Source: Leifsonia sp. Leaf336
Lineage (GTDB): Bacteria; Actinomycetota; Actinomycetes; Actinomycetales; Microbacteriaceae
Length of the DNA: 64,000 bases
Assembly: GCF_001423695.1 (NCBI RefSeq)
Contig: NZ_LMOZ01000003.1
Span: forward strand, 102,509-166,508
Direction: 5' to 3'
Of this stretch, positions 26,958 to 35,453 are shown one piece after another (position 1 is the first letter of the stretch; every line of letters begins with the position of its first letter). The translations under genes were made by a program, and so were the position numbers. The notes under the pieces are model-generated. The model was not told the DNA's origin, ran no database searches, and saw nothing but the letters and a program-made list of their open reading frames with translations.

Positions 26958-28591
26958 GCAGGACGCGCACCCGTCGACCGAGATCGCGGACGTGGTCCAC
27001 CATCCTGACGGTCCTCTCCGCCGTCACGGTGTTCGTCGCCGCCGTCGCTCCCGGCCTGGTCGACTCCGGCTCGCCGCTCGCGCTCGCCCGCGTGCCGATC
27101 GAGTGCCTGCTCGGCCTGGTCGTGCTGATCCTGCTGCCGTGGCGCTGGGCGCGCCGCACCGTCGCGATCATGCTGGCCGTGCTGCTCATGGCGGCGACGC
27201 TGCTCGCCGCCCTCGACCGCGTCTTCGTCGCGACGGTGGGCAAGCCGTTCGATGTCGTCTCCGGCTGGTCGGAGCTCGTCGACGGTTACGGCGTCGTCAG
27301 CGACTCCGCCGGCACGCTCGGGGCTGCGGCCCTCCTTGCGCTCGTGGGGCTGCTCGCCGCCGCGGCCGTCGCCGCGATCGCGGCCTCCCTGCTGCACCTG
27401 GCGCACGTGCTCCGCCGCCGTCGGCGTGCGAGCCTGATCGGGGCGTCGGCGCTGACGGCCGGCTGGCTGGTACTGGCGCTGGTCGGCACGCAGCTCGTCG
27501 CCGGTGAGCCGGTCGCGGCAGCGGACTCTGTCGCGGCGGCGACCTCCAGCGTCGACCAGGTGGAGGTCGCCGCCCGCGACCAGGCCATCTTCGATCGCTC
27601 GGCGGCGAGCGATCCGTATGTGCGGCTGCCCGCCTCCGACCTCCTCACCGGTCTGAAGGGCAAGGACGTGCTCGTGGTGTTCGTCGAGAGCTACGGGCAG
27701 GTCGCTGTGCAGGGCACGTCGTTCTCTCCCGGGGTGGATGGCGTTCTCCGCAGCGGGGAGGCGGGGCTCGCGGCGCACGGGTACTCGGAGCGCAGCGCCT
27801 TCCTCACCTCCTCGACGTTCGGCGGGATCAGCTGGCTCGCGCACTCGACCCTGCAGACCGGGCTCTGGGTCGACTCGCAGCAGAAGTACGACCAGATCAC
27901 GGCCACCACGCGCTTCACCCTCAGCGACGCGTTCCGCAAAGCCGGCTGGCAGACCTTCAGCGATGTGCCGTCGGACACCAAGCCGTGGCCCATCGGGAGC
28001 TCGTTCTACCACTGGGGCAAGCAGCTGAACGCGAAGAACGTCGGCTACAACGGTCCGACCTTCAGCTACGCGCGCGTGCCCGACCAGTACACCTGGTCGT
28101 ACCTCCAGCAGCACGAGCTCGGCGTGCCGCACCAGCCGCTGATGGGCGAGATCGACCTCGTGTCGTCGCACACCCCGTGGACGCCGCTGCCGCACCTGCT
28201 GCCCTGGAGCGCCATCGGCGACGGCTCGGTCTACGACCCGCAGCCGGCCGAGGGCCTCCCGCCGAGTGTGGTCTGGCAGAGCCCGGAGCACGTCCAGCAG
28301 CTCTACGGGCAGTCGATCCAGTACACGATGGGCGCGCTGTTCTCGTTCCTGACGACGTTCGACGACCCGAACCTGGTGCTCGTCGTGCTGGGCGACCACC
28401 AGCCCGCCACTGTCGTCAGCGGGGTCGGCGCGAACCACGACGTGCCGATCAGCATCATCGCGAAGGACCCGACCGTGATCGACCGGATCGGCTCGTGGAA
28501 GTGGCAGCCCGGGATGCTCCCCTCGGCGAGCGCGCCGGTGTGGAAGATGGACACGTTCCGCAATCGGTTCCTGTCGGCGTACGGGCCGTGA
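26954..28591 (+). CDS. Membrane-anchored alkaline-phosphatase-fold enzyme (sulfatase/LtaS-like)
   Basis: A 545-residue protein. The first 190 residues hold four or five membrane helices. The remaining extracytoplasmic domain starts LKGKDVLVVFVESYGQVAVQ (about residues 234-253), the metal strand of the alkaline-phosphatase superfamily, and ends VLVVLGDHQPATVVSGVGANHDVPI, with the GDHQ and NHD metal ligands. The nucleophile is expected in HGYSERSAFLTSSTFGG. Relatives transfer phosphoglycerol or phosphoethanolamine from lipids. Start GTG overlaps the RibD-like stop. It would modify the finished product outside the membrane. Confidence 0.83.
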   Translation: MSRTRTRRPRSRTWSTILTVLSAVTVFVAAVAPGLVDSGSPLALARVPIECLLGLVVLILLPWRWARRTVAIMLAVLLMAATLLAALDRVFVATVGKPFDVVSGWSELVDGYGVVSDSAGTLGAAALLALVGLLAAAAVAAIAASLLHLAHVLRRRRRASLIGASALTAGWLVLALVGTQLVAGEPVAAADSVAAATSSVDQVEVAARDQAIFDRSAASDPYVRLPASDLLTGLKGKDVLVVFVESYGQVAVQGTSFSPGVDGVLRSGEAGLAAHGYSERSAFLTSSTFGGISWLAHSTLQTGLWVDSQQKYDQITATTRFTLSDAFRKAGWQTFSDVPSDTKPWPIGSSFYHWGKQLNAKNVGYNGPTFSYARVPDQYTWSYLQQHELGVPHQPLMGEIDLVSSHTPWTPLPHLLPWSAIGDGSVYDPQPAEGLPPSVVWQSPEHVQQLYGQSIQYTMGALFSFLTTFDDPNLVLVVLGDHQPATVVSGVGANHDVPISIIAKDPTVIDRIGSWKWQPGMLPSASAPVWKMDTFRNRFLSAYGP

Positions 28592-28602
28592 GCGAGGGAA
28601 GG

Positions 28603-28637
28603 CGAAGGGGCCGCCCCGCGCGGGAGCGGCCCCTTCG
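28603..28637. terminator. Bidirectional hairpin terminator
   Basis: Perfect 12-base arms CGAAGGGGCCGC (28603-28614) and GCGGCCCCTTCG (28626-28637) with an 11-base loop. It lies between the converging LtaS-like gene and symporter gene. It ends the seven-gene operon. There is no long T-tract, which is usual in high-GC actinobacteria. Confidence 0.75.
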
Positions 28638-28646
28638 TCGGCGCGC

Positions 28647-30107
28647 TCAGGCCGACTGCGGCACCGTGTCCCGCGACGTCTTCTCCTCCAGCTCCCCGCC
28701 GTCGACCGTCGCGTCCGGCTCGGCGCGCTCGGCGTCCGCCACGTCGTCGGAGAACGGCTCACCGCTGCGCGGAGCGTTGTAGAGGTCGAGGTCGAGGATG
28801 CCCTCCCGCTTGGCGACGATCGTCGGCACCAGTGCCTGGCCGGCGACGTTGACCGCGGTGCGGCCCATGTCGAGGATCGCGTCGATGGCGAGCAGCAGGC
28901 CGACGCCGTCGAGCGGCAGACCGAGGGTGGACAGCGTCAGCGTCAGCATGACGATCGCTCCGGTCGTGCCCGCGGTCGCCGCCGACCCGACTACCGAGAC
29001 GACGACGATCAGCAGGTACTGGAGCAGATCCAGGTGGATGCCGTAGAACTGCGCGACGAAGATCGCGGCGATCGCCGGGTAGATCGCGGCGCAACCGTCC
29101 ATCTTGGTGGTCGCGCCGAGCGGAGCCGCGAAGGACGCGTACCCACTCGGGACGCCCAGGTTGCGCTCCACGACCCGCTGCGTGAGCGGCAGGGTCCCGA
29201 TCGACGACCGGCTGACGAAGCCCAGCTGCACCGCGGGCCAGACGCCGGAGTAATACTGACGGATCGACAGCCCGTTGCTGCGCACGATGATCGGGTAGAC
29301 GACGAACAGCACGATCGCGAGCCCCAGGTAGACCGCGAAGACGAACCAGGCGAGCGAGCCGATCGTGGTCCAGCCGTAGGTGGCGACGGCATTGGCGATC
29401 AACGCGAACGTGCCGAGCGGCGCGAGCCGGATGATCCACCAGAGCACCCGCTGCACGATCTTGAGCGCCGAGTCGGTGAAAGTCAGGAAGGGCTCCGCCT
29501 TCCTGCCCACTTTCACCGCCGCGATGCCGATAGCCGCCGCCACGACGATCACCTGCAGCACGTTGAAGCTGACCGCGGAGGTGGCCGTCGCGGTGCCGTT
29601 CGCCACGTCCACGTGGGTGTTCACCTGGGCGCCGACGAAGTTCGACGGCACCAGGCCGATGAGGAAGTTCCACCACGTCGCGGTGACGCCCGGGTCGGAC
29701 GCAGCCAGCTCACCGTGCGAGGCACGGCTGCCGGGTTGGATGACGACACCGAGCGCGATGCCGATGCTGACCGCGATGAACGCTGTGATCGCGAACCACA
29801 GAAGCGTGCGGCCGGCGAGCCGCGCGGCGTTCGACACACGGCGCAGGTTGCCGATGCTGGAGACGATGGCGAGAAAGACCAGAGGGATCACCGCAGCCTT
29901 CAGCAGTGAAACGTACGACTGCCCGATGGTGTTGAGCGTCGCCGTGAGTCCGTTCGGCTGCCCGCCGGGCTCGCCGAGTTGCCGCGCGATCAGCCCGGCG
30001 ACGATGCCGAGCACGAGTGCGGCCGTGACCTGGACGCCGAACGAGCGCAGCCAGCGTGGTCCCCGGCGCGTCGGCCGGGCCGGGGGTGAGGTGGAGGAAG
30101 AAGTCAT
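28647..30107 (-). CDS. Dicarboxylate/amino acid:cation symporter (DAACS family)
   Basis: A 486-residue membrane protein of the glutamate/C4-dicarboxylate transporter fold. It shows SYVSLLKAAVIPLVFLAIVSSI (about residues 68-89) and the hairpin FVSRSSIGTLPLTQRVVERN with the serine-rich HP1. It continues FAAPLGATTKMDGCAAIYPAIAAIFVAQFYG and AIDAILDMGRTAVNVAGQAL, with the conserved D-x-x-R-T-x-x-N. It imports acidic amino acids or dicarboxylates with Na+/H+. The C-terminal 40 residues are an acidic tail. It lies downstream of an MFS gene with a 118-base gap. Confidence 0.92.
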   Translation of the reverse strand: MTSSSTSPPARPTRRGPRWLRSFGVQVTAALVLGIVAGLIARQLGEPGGQPNGLTATLNTIGQSYVSLLKAAVIPLVFLAIVSSIGNLRRVSNAARLAGRTLLWFAITAFIAVSIGIALGVVIQPGSRASHGELAASDPGVTATWWNFLIGLVPSNFVGAQVNTHVDVANGTATATSAVSFNVLQVIVVAAAIGIAAVKVGRKAEPFLTFTDSALKIVQRVLWWIIRLAPLGTFALIANAVATYGWTTIGSLAWFVFAVYLGLAIVLFVVYPIIVRSNGLSIRQYYSGVWPAVQLGFVSRSSIGTLPLTQRVVERNLGVPSGYASFAAPLGATTKMDGCAAIYPAIAAIFVAQFYGIHLDLLQYLLIVVVSVVGSAATAGTTGAIVMLTLTLSTLGLPLDGVGLLLAIDAILDMGRTAVNVAGQALVPTIVAKREGILDLDLYNAPRSGEPFSDDVADAERAEPDATVDGGELEEKTSRDTVPQSA

Positions 30108-30151
30108 GCGCTCACGGTAGAACGCAGCGTCTAGGTCCACCCGCCCCGCCG

Positions 30152-30170
30152 GAAACATACCGAAACATAC
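30152..30170. promoter_or_regulatory. Direct repeat upstream of the symporter gene
   Basis: GAAACATAC occurs at 30152-30160 and 30162-30170, one helical turn apart, about 45 bases before the symporter start. It is an AT-richer patch in the only intergenic space available for a promoter. A regulator operator is likely; I do not recognise the motif. Confidence 0.35.
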
Positions 30171-30225
30171 GCGGGCCGCATCGGGAGTCCTGCGGAGCCT
30201 CTCGACTCCCGCTGCCCACAGCTCG

Positions 30226-31407
30226 TCACGGCTCGGCGGGGAACGAGCGCCGCGCGACGAGCACGACGACAAGGCCGGCGATCACGAGCGCCGCGCCGAC
30301 GAACGGCAGCCAGCCGAGCCCCGGCCCGGCGAGGACCGCCGCACCCACCGCCGCTCCGGCGCCGATACCGATGTTCGCCGTGGAGTTGATGAGCGCGCCG
30401 ATCACCTCCGGAGTCGCGCCGCGGGTGCGGATCGCCGCCGTCTGGAACACCGAGGCCACACCTCCGAAGCCCGCGCCCCACAGCACCGCGGCGGCCAGGA
30501 TGCCGGCCAGCGCGGGGAAGGTCACGCCCACTCCGATCAGGCCGGCCGTCACGGCCGTGAGCAGGATGAGCACGGTCGCGCGCGGCCGTCGGTCGAGGGT
30601 CGCCGCGGCGAACCAGGTGCCCACCAGGCCGACCGCGCCCATCCCGAGCAGCACCGGACCGACGGCAGCGGGTGGGAGGCCGGTCGCCAGCAGCAGAACC
30701 GACACGAACGTGTAGACGGTGAACTGCCCGAGATAGACCACGGCGTTGGCGGTCGACACGATGCCGAGCCGAGTGCGGCGCGCTCCCACGCCCTCCCCGC
30801 GGTGCGCAGTGCCGCCTCCCGGAACCGGCGGCAGCAGCACGCCGACGATCACGACGGCGAGCGCGCACACCCCGGCGAGGACGCCGAACGCGGCACGCCA
30901 GCCGAGAGCGGTGCCGAGGGAGGTCGCCAGAGGGACGCCCAGCACGAATCCGGCCGAGGCCCCCGCCGTGACCAGTGCCAGCGCGCGGCCCGTGAACTCC
31001 GTGCGCACCAAACGAGAGGCGTACCCGATGCTGACGGAGAAGAAGAGCGCGTGCGCGATGCCGCCGAACGCCCGGCCGGCCGCGAGCACGGCGAAGTTCG
31101 GCGCGACGGCGACGACGGCGTTGCCAAGGGTGTACGCGACGAGGGTGGCCACCAGCAGACCCTTGCGCGACAACCGCGCGGTCGAGAGCGTCAGCGGCAC
31201 GGCCAGCACCGCCACCATGAACGCGTAGACCGTGACGAGCAGCCCGGCGACCGAGTCGGTCACGCCCATGTCGTGGCCGATGGCCGGAAGCAGCCCGACC
31301 GGGAGCATCTCGGTCGTCACAGCGAGGAACGTGGCCAGCGTCAGCGCGACCAGGCCGCCCGCGGCATCCCGGACGGTGGCAGGGGTCCAGGCGGAGGCGG
31401 GAGGCAC
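30226..31407 (-). CDS. MFS transporter, DHA1/arabinose-efflux type
   Basis: A 393-residue, 12-helix exporter. It begins VALTLATFLAVTTEMLPVGLLPAIGHDMGV, the AraJ/YdhP-like signature, followed by motif A-like RLSRKGLLVATL and VAPNFAVLAAGRAFGGIAHALFF (motif B region). TAGASAGFVLGVPLATSLG is motif C, marking an exporter. I chose the GTG at 31407. There is no Shine-Dalgarno, but a TAGCAT -10 lies seven bases upstream, suggesting a leaderless mRNA. The substrate is unknown. Confidence 0.87.
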   Translation of the reverse strand: MPPASAWTPATVRDAAGGLVALTLATFLAVTTEMLPVGLLPAIGHDMGVTDSVAGLLVTVYAFMVAVLAVPLTLSTARLSRKGLLVATLVAYTLGNAVVAVAPNFAVLAAGRAFGGIAHALFFSVSIGYASRLVRTEFTGRALALVTAGASAGFVLGVPLATSLGTALGWRAAFGVLAGVCALAVVIVGVLLPPVPGGGTAHRGEGVGARRTRLGIVSTANAVVYLGQFTVYTFVSVLLLATGLPPAAVGPVLLGMGAVGLVGTWFAAATLDRRPRATVLILLTAVTAGLIGVGVTFPALAGILAAAVLWGAGFGGVASVFQTAAIRTRGATPEVIGALINSTANIGIGAGAAVGAAVLAGPGLGWLPFVGAALVIAGLVVVLVARRSFPAEP

Positions 31408-31510
31408 GGTTGAGATGCTAGTCCCGACGCGATTGAACCTATTCTGGGGTTCGTTCGTGTTCCCGATGAGGCCTTCACGCGGGAGGCCCGGACCGGAAGC
31501 GGGTAGCACC

Positions 31511-31909
31511 ATGACCGAAAACCGACAGGGTCCCCTGTGGCTCCTGCGCATCCTCAGTGCGATCATCCTCGCCGCCGTGGGCGGCATCCACCTGTTCCTC
31601 ATCTTCGACGGCGTCGGCGGCCTGCTGGGCACGATGTTCGTCCTCAACGCCATCGCGGCATTCGTGCTGGCCGTCGGGATGCTGGTGCTCCGCGGCACCT
31701 GGCTGCGCATCGCCACCATCCTCTCGCTGCTCTTCCTCATCGCGAGCCTGGCAGCCCTGCTGCTCGCCCTCACTGTCGGCCTCTTCGGCATCACCGAGGT
31801 GTGGAGCTTCACCCTCGTGCCCGAGACCGTCATCATCGAGTCGATCGGGATCGTCGTGCTCGCGATCACCTCGGGGGTCTCGATGCGGCGGCGGGCGCGC
31901 GTGGCGTAG
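31511..31909 (+). CDS. Small four-helix membrane protein of unknown function
   Basis: A 132-residue protein with four hydrophobic segments: near residues 12-32, 37-58, 64-88 and 102-123. Hydrophilic parts are limited to the short N-terminus and the Arg-rich C-terminus RRRARVA. I do not recognise a named family; similar small proteins are common in actinobacteria. The ATG at 31511 was chosen because the hydrophobic pattern starts soon after. It stands alone between the divergent MFS gene and a converging methyltransferase. Confidence 0.75.
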   Translation: MTENRQGPLWLLRILSAIILAAVGGIHLFLIFDGVGGLLGTMFVLNAIAAFVLAVGMLVLRGTWLRIATILSLLFLIASLAALLLALTVGLFGITEVWSFTLVPETVIIESIGIVVLAITSGVSMRRRARVA

Positions 31910-31956
31910 GGGCTAATGGAGCAGGCGCAGCGCGTGAAGGCACCGGTCGGGTCCGC

Positions 31957-32628
31957 TCACACCCACGCCACCCCAGCCACCTGCGTGTTGAACGGGACGA
32001 ACGGCGTGTGCAGCCGGTAGCGCTCCACCTCGACGCGCGCGAATCCCGCGCGGCGCACCGCGCCCTCCAGGTCGCGTTCGCATGAGCAGCCCTCGAAGGT
32101 CCACGCCCAGGGGCGGCGGAGCACGCGCTGGGCGAGGCGGGTCGCCGTGCCGGAGGGAGCGCAGACGTGCTCGACGAAGCGGAAGGAGCCTCCTGGGCGG
32201 AGGATTCGGCGCACCTCGGCGAGCACGGCGTCCGGGTCGCCGACGGTGCAGAGCACGAGTGAGGAGATCACCGCGTCCACGCTGGCGGACGGGAGGCCTG
32301 TGCTCTCGGCCATGCTCTCGTGCAGTTGAAGGCTCACTCCGCGGCGAGCGGCGGCCGTGCGCAGCCGGGCGTGCATATACCGGTTGGGCTCGATCGCGAC
32401 GAGCGTCGTGCCCGGCCGGAGGTGGCGGAGGTTCGCACCCACCCCCGATCCCAGCTCCACGACCTCGGTGGGGAGGTCGGCGAAGACCCGCTGCTTGTGC
32501 CGGCGCAGGGAATGGTCGATGTAGCCGTCCATGATCCGGAAGAACGCGGCGTTGAAGCGGCCGCGGGCGGGATGCTGCTCGAAGACGGCAGCAGCCGGGT
32601 CGGTCGAGGTGGAGGCGGGATGAGTCAT
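31957..32628 (-). CDS. Class I SAM-dependent methyltransferase (UbiE/Methyltransf_11 type)
   Basis: A 223-residue enzyme. Motif I VVELGSGVGANLRHL (about residues 56-70), TLVAIEPNRYMHARL as the post-I acidic region, SVDAVISSLVLCTVGDPDAVL as motif II, and RILRPGGSFRFVEHVCAP as motif III. The closest family I know is the methyltransferase-like 7/phospholipid methyltransferase group, which has the same SLVLCTV and FVEHV sequences. It may act on a lipid or thiol. It stands alone. Confidence 0.85.
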   Translation of the reverse strand: MTHPASTSTDPAAAVFEQHPARGRFNAAFFRIMDGYIDHSLRRHKQRVFADLPTEVVELGSGVGANLRHLRPGTTLVAIEPNRYMHARLRTAAARRGVSLQLHESMAESTGLPSASVDAVISSLVLCTVGDPDAVLAEVRRILRPGGSFRFVEHVCAPSGTATRLAQRVLRRPWAWTFEGCSCERDLEGAVRRAGFARVEVERYRLHTPFVPFNTQVAGVAWV

Positions 32629-32676
32629 GCCCCAAGCCTCGCCGCCGTCTCCCGGCGACGCAGGCGGGGAACTACC

Positions 32677-33708
32677 TCACTTCGCCGGCGTCGGCCGGTC
32701 GCGCTGGGCCGCGTACCAGGCGGCGACCTGGGCGCGGGAACGGAAGCCCAGCCGCAGCCGGATGCGCTCCACGTGGCCTTCGGCCGAGCGCTCGTCGATG
32801 CCGAGGCGGTCGGCGATCTCGCGGTTGGTGCGGCCCTCCGCGATCAGCGCCGCGACCTCGTCCTGGCGTGCGGTCAGCGTGCCGGCGCCGCGGCGGGCGG
32901 CGCGCAGTCCGAGGAACCTCCGGATCGTCGCGACCAGCTGGTGCGCGTCGCCGACGTACGGAAGGTGCGAACGGCCGGGCAGCACCACCAGGCTCGAGTC
33001 GGGGATGCCCGCGGCTAGCGCCTCCGCCTGCGCGAGCGGCGCAGCGCGATCGTGGTCGCGATGCACCACGAGGGTCGGCGCCCGCACTCCGTCGAGGAGG
33101 TCGCCGACGTCGAGCGCATAGCTCAGCGCAAGCAGCGCGCGGGCGTTAGTCGCATCGGAGGAGGCGCGCTGGTAGCGGCCGAAGAGCTCGCGCGTCGTGG
33201 GGTGCGCGTCGGGCGCGAAGATGTCGGTCAACACGTCGGAGCCGAGGCCCCAGTGCGACTCGACCAGGCCGAGGACGTGGTCGCGCACCGCCGGCGGCGA
33301 GAGCTCCGACCCCGACCTCCAGCCGCCGTAGAGCACGAGGCGGCGAACGCGTTCCGGGTGCGCCGCCGCCCACGCAGCCGCGATCGACGCGCCCATCGAG
33401 GCGCCCATCAGGTCGAACGGCTGGCGTCCGAGAGTGTCGGCCACGGCGTCGAGCTGCTCCAGTTCGAACTCGAGCGAGGGAGGCCGGGTCGACGGCGCCG
33501 ACAACCCGCAGCCCGCCCGGTCGTATCGGACCAGCAGGCAACCCTGCGCCAGGCTCTCGAAGTAGGCGCGCTCCTCCGGAACCTCCCAGCTCAGCTGCAG
33601 ATGGCTCACCCAGCCCGAGACGTAGAGCAGCGGACGCCCGTCGCCAACGGTCGCGAACGCCAGCTCGGTGCCGTCCGTCGTTGTCAGCCGGCTGATCCGC
33701 TGCTGCAT
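32677..33708 (-). CDS. Alpha/beta hydrolase fused to a LuxR-type HTH
   Basis: A 343-residue two-domain protein. Residues about 1-270 are an alpha/beta hydrolase: YDRAGCGLSAPS, the nucleophile elbow LMGASMGASIA, an acid in VVHRDHDRAAP and the histidine in LPGRSHLPYVGD. Residues about 280-340 are a LuxR HTH: LTARQDEVAALIAEGRTNREIADRLGI, then SAEGHVERIRLRLGFRSR. The hydrolase part may sense or cleave a small ester or lactone, and the HTH part bind DNA. The gene is divergent from another alpha/beta hydrolase, a likely target. Confidence 0.88.
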   Translation of the reverse strand: MQQRISRLTTTDGTELAFATVGDGRPLLYVSGWVSHLQLSWEVPEERAYFESLAQGCLLVRYDRAGCGLSAPSTRPPSLEFELEQLDAVADTLGRQPFDLMGASMGASIAAAWAAAHPERVRRLVLYGGWRSGSELSPPAVRDHVLGLVESHWGLGSDVLTDIFAPDAHPTTRELFGRYQRASSDATNARALLALSYALDVGDLLDGVRAPTLVVHRDHDRAAPLAQAEALAAGIPDSSLVVLPGRSHLPYVGDAHQLVATIRRFLGLRAARRGAGTLTARQDEVAALIAEGRTNREIADRLGIDERSAEGHVERIRLRLGFRSRAQVAAWYAAQRDRPTPAK

Positions 33709-33772
33709 GGCTCCATTGTGGCCGCGGACGGTCGGCGCGGCGATGCCGTCTTCTGCGGCGGCTCTCCGGGGC

Positions 33773-33778
33773 TAGCAT
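33773..33778 (+). promoter_or_regulatory. Possible leaderless -10 element
   Basis: TAGCAT lies eight bases before the ATG of the hydrolase gene, and there is no ribosome-binding site. No good -35 is visible at 16-18 bases, so the call is tentative and activator-dependent transcription is possible. Confidence 0.35.
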
Positions 33779-33786
33779 GACGCGAC

Positions 33787-34569
33787 ATGGACGATCTCAC
33801 GCTCACTCGGCCCGATGCGACCCTCGCCTACGACATCTCCGGCGACGGACCCCTGGTGGTGCAGGCGCACGGGCTGACCTCGAGCCGCGACGCGGAGGTC
33901 GAACTGCTCGACGTCCGTTCGCTGGCGGCGGGAGGCCACAGGCTGGTCCGCTACGACGCCGCGGGGCACGGCCGGTCGCCGGGCTCCGACGACCCCGAGC
34001 TCTACCTCTGGACGACGCTCGCGGACGACCTGATCGCCCTCCTCGACGAGCTCGGTGCGGACGAGCCGGTGGACGCCATCGGCGTCTCGATGGGGACCGG
34101 CACGATCCTGACGGCGGCGGTGCGGCACCCCGAACGATTCCGCCGGCTGGTGCTGGCCCTCCCGCCGACCGCCTGGGACACCCGCCCGGCACAGGCCGCG
34201 ATCTACCTCCAGATGGCGGAGGTCATCGAGACGCAGGGCTGGGACGCACTGGAGGGGCTCATGGCGTCCTCTCCCCTGGCGCTGCCCCCGGTGATGGCCG
34301 AACGGGAGCTCGTGCCGCACTTCGAGCTTCGGCCGGAGACCGCCCCGTCGGTGCTGCGCGGCGCAGCGCGGTCCGATCTCCCGGCGCCCGATGCGCTCGC
34401 GACCCTGGGGATGCCGGTGCTGCTCCTGCCGTGGGCGGGCGACCCGGGTCATCCGCTGTCGACGGCCGAGCGCCTCGATGGCCTGCTTCCCGACTCCCGG
34501 CTCTTCGTCGCCGAGCACGCCGTGGACGCCGACACCTGGCCGGAACGGATCGCCGACTTCCTGCGCTGA
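33787..34569 (+). CDS. Alpha/beta hydrolase
   Basis: A 260-residue hydrolase. The oxyanion region is VVQAHGLTSSRDAE, VRYDAAGHGRSPGSDDP follows, and the nucleophile elbow is IGVSMGTGTILTAAV (about residues 98-112). The cap runs through the middle, with the acid probably in PWAGDPGHPLS and the histidine in FVAEHAVDADTWPE. It resembles 3-oxoadipate enol-lactonase-like enzymes, but the substrate is not determined. It starts 79 bases from the divergent hydrolase-LuxR fusion gene. Confidence 0.86.
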   Translation: MDDLTLTRPDATLAYDISGDGPLVVQAHGLTSSRDAEVELLDVRSLAAGGHRLVRYDAAGHGRSPGSDDPELYLWTTLADDLIALLDELGADEPVDAIGVSMGTGTILTAAVRHPERFRRLVLALPPTAWDTRPAQAAIYLQMAEVIETQGWDALEGLMASSPLALPPVMAERELVPHFELRPETAPSVLRGAARSDLPAPDALATLGMPVLLLPWAGDPGHPLSTAERLDGLLPDSRLFVAEHAVDADTWPERIADFLR

Positions 34570-34585
34570 GGGAGGCGCCCCCGGC

Positions 34586-34909
34586 TCAGGAGTCCATGCC
34601 GACTGCAGGCTCGCCGACGAACTGGTGGGCCTCCGAGGCGAGCTCGGGCCAGTCCTCCGCGTCGGCGATCGAGACCCACGAACCCTTCGGCTCGGCGCGC
34701 CCCGCAACGACGGGGGCTGCGACGCCCCGTTCGACGAGGTCGGCGGCGCGCGACCGCGGCAGGTCGACCACGAGCGCGTCGTCGTCGAGGTAGGCGAACA
34801 GACGGCCGCGCACGTGGAGGCCGGTGACCGTCACCGAGACGTCCAGGTCGGGGTCGTCGAGCAGCTGCGTGGTGAGCAGGTCGAACGCGACGGAAGGGCT
34901 GTCGGTCAT
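34586..34909 (-). CDS. Small protein, possibly TfoX/YjbR-like fold
   Basis: A 107-residue protein: TVTGLHVRGRLFAYLDDDALVVDLP in the middle, followed by RAADLVERGVAAPVVAGRAEPKGSWVSIADA. The layout (beta-hairpin with F-AYL, then a helix, then GSWV) is like the MmcQ/YjbR and TfoX N-terminal folds, but I am not sure. The ATG at 34909 has GAGGATTCCC in front. Function unknown. Confidence 0.72.
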   Translation of the reverse strand: MTDSPSVAFDLLTTQLLDDPDLDVSVTVTGLHVRGRLFAYLDDDALVVDLPRSRAADLVERGVAAPVVAGRAEPKGSWVSIADAEDWPELASEAHQFVGEPAVGMDS

Positions 34910-35046
34910 GGGAATCCTCTCGCTGGGGTCAGCCTCCATAGAACCGGATTCGTCGACCGACGGCTAGGGCTGTCGATTTCGGCCCCACCGCCGCGTCGTA
35001 CCGGTGAACAGCTGCCGACCGGCAGCACGAGACGAGGAGGACGACG

Positions 35047-35343
35047 ATGACGAAATACGTTCTGCTGTACCAGGGCGGTACGGCACCCCAGAGCCCCGAA
35101 GAGGGCGAACAGCTGACGAAGGCGTGGATGGAGTGGTTCGGCACGGCCGGTGACGCCATCCTCGACCCGGGCAACGCGTTCGGCGCCTCGACCGCCGCGG
35201 GGGCCGACCTGCCCGCGAGCGGAGCCACCGGATACTCGGTCGTGCAGGCGGCCTCCACCGCCGCCGTGGAGGGCCTGCTCGTCGGGCACCCGCATCTGAC
35301 CGACGGCGGACGGATCGAGATCCACGAGACCGTCGACATGTGA
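35047..35343 (+). CDS. YCII-related (DGPF) domain protein
   Basis: A 98-residue ferredoxin-like-fold protein: MTKYVLLYQGGTAPQSPEEG start, KAWMEWFGTAGDAI helix, GYSVVQAASTAAVEGLL and HPHLTDGGRIEIHETVDM. This matches the YCII/DGPF family found near extracytoplasmic-function sigma factors, but no sigma factor is here. GAGGAGGACGACG gives a strong ribosome-binding site. The exact role is unknown. Confidence 0.88.
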   Translation: MTKYVLLYQGGTAPQSPEEGEQLTKAWMEWFGTAGDAILDPGNAFGASTAAGADLPASGATGYSVVQAASTAAVEGLLVGHPHLTDGGRIEIHETVDM

Positions 35344-35453
35344 GCATCCGGAGGTCAGGCCGGGCGCGCGAGTTCGCGTCCGGCTTGGCCGTTCGCCTGC
35401 TGTTCACGTGCGCTTCCCTTCGCGTACCGCGGGCGTCACTAGTTTCCGTTCTT

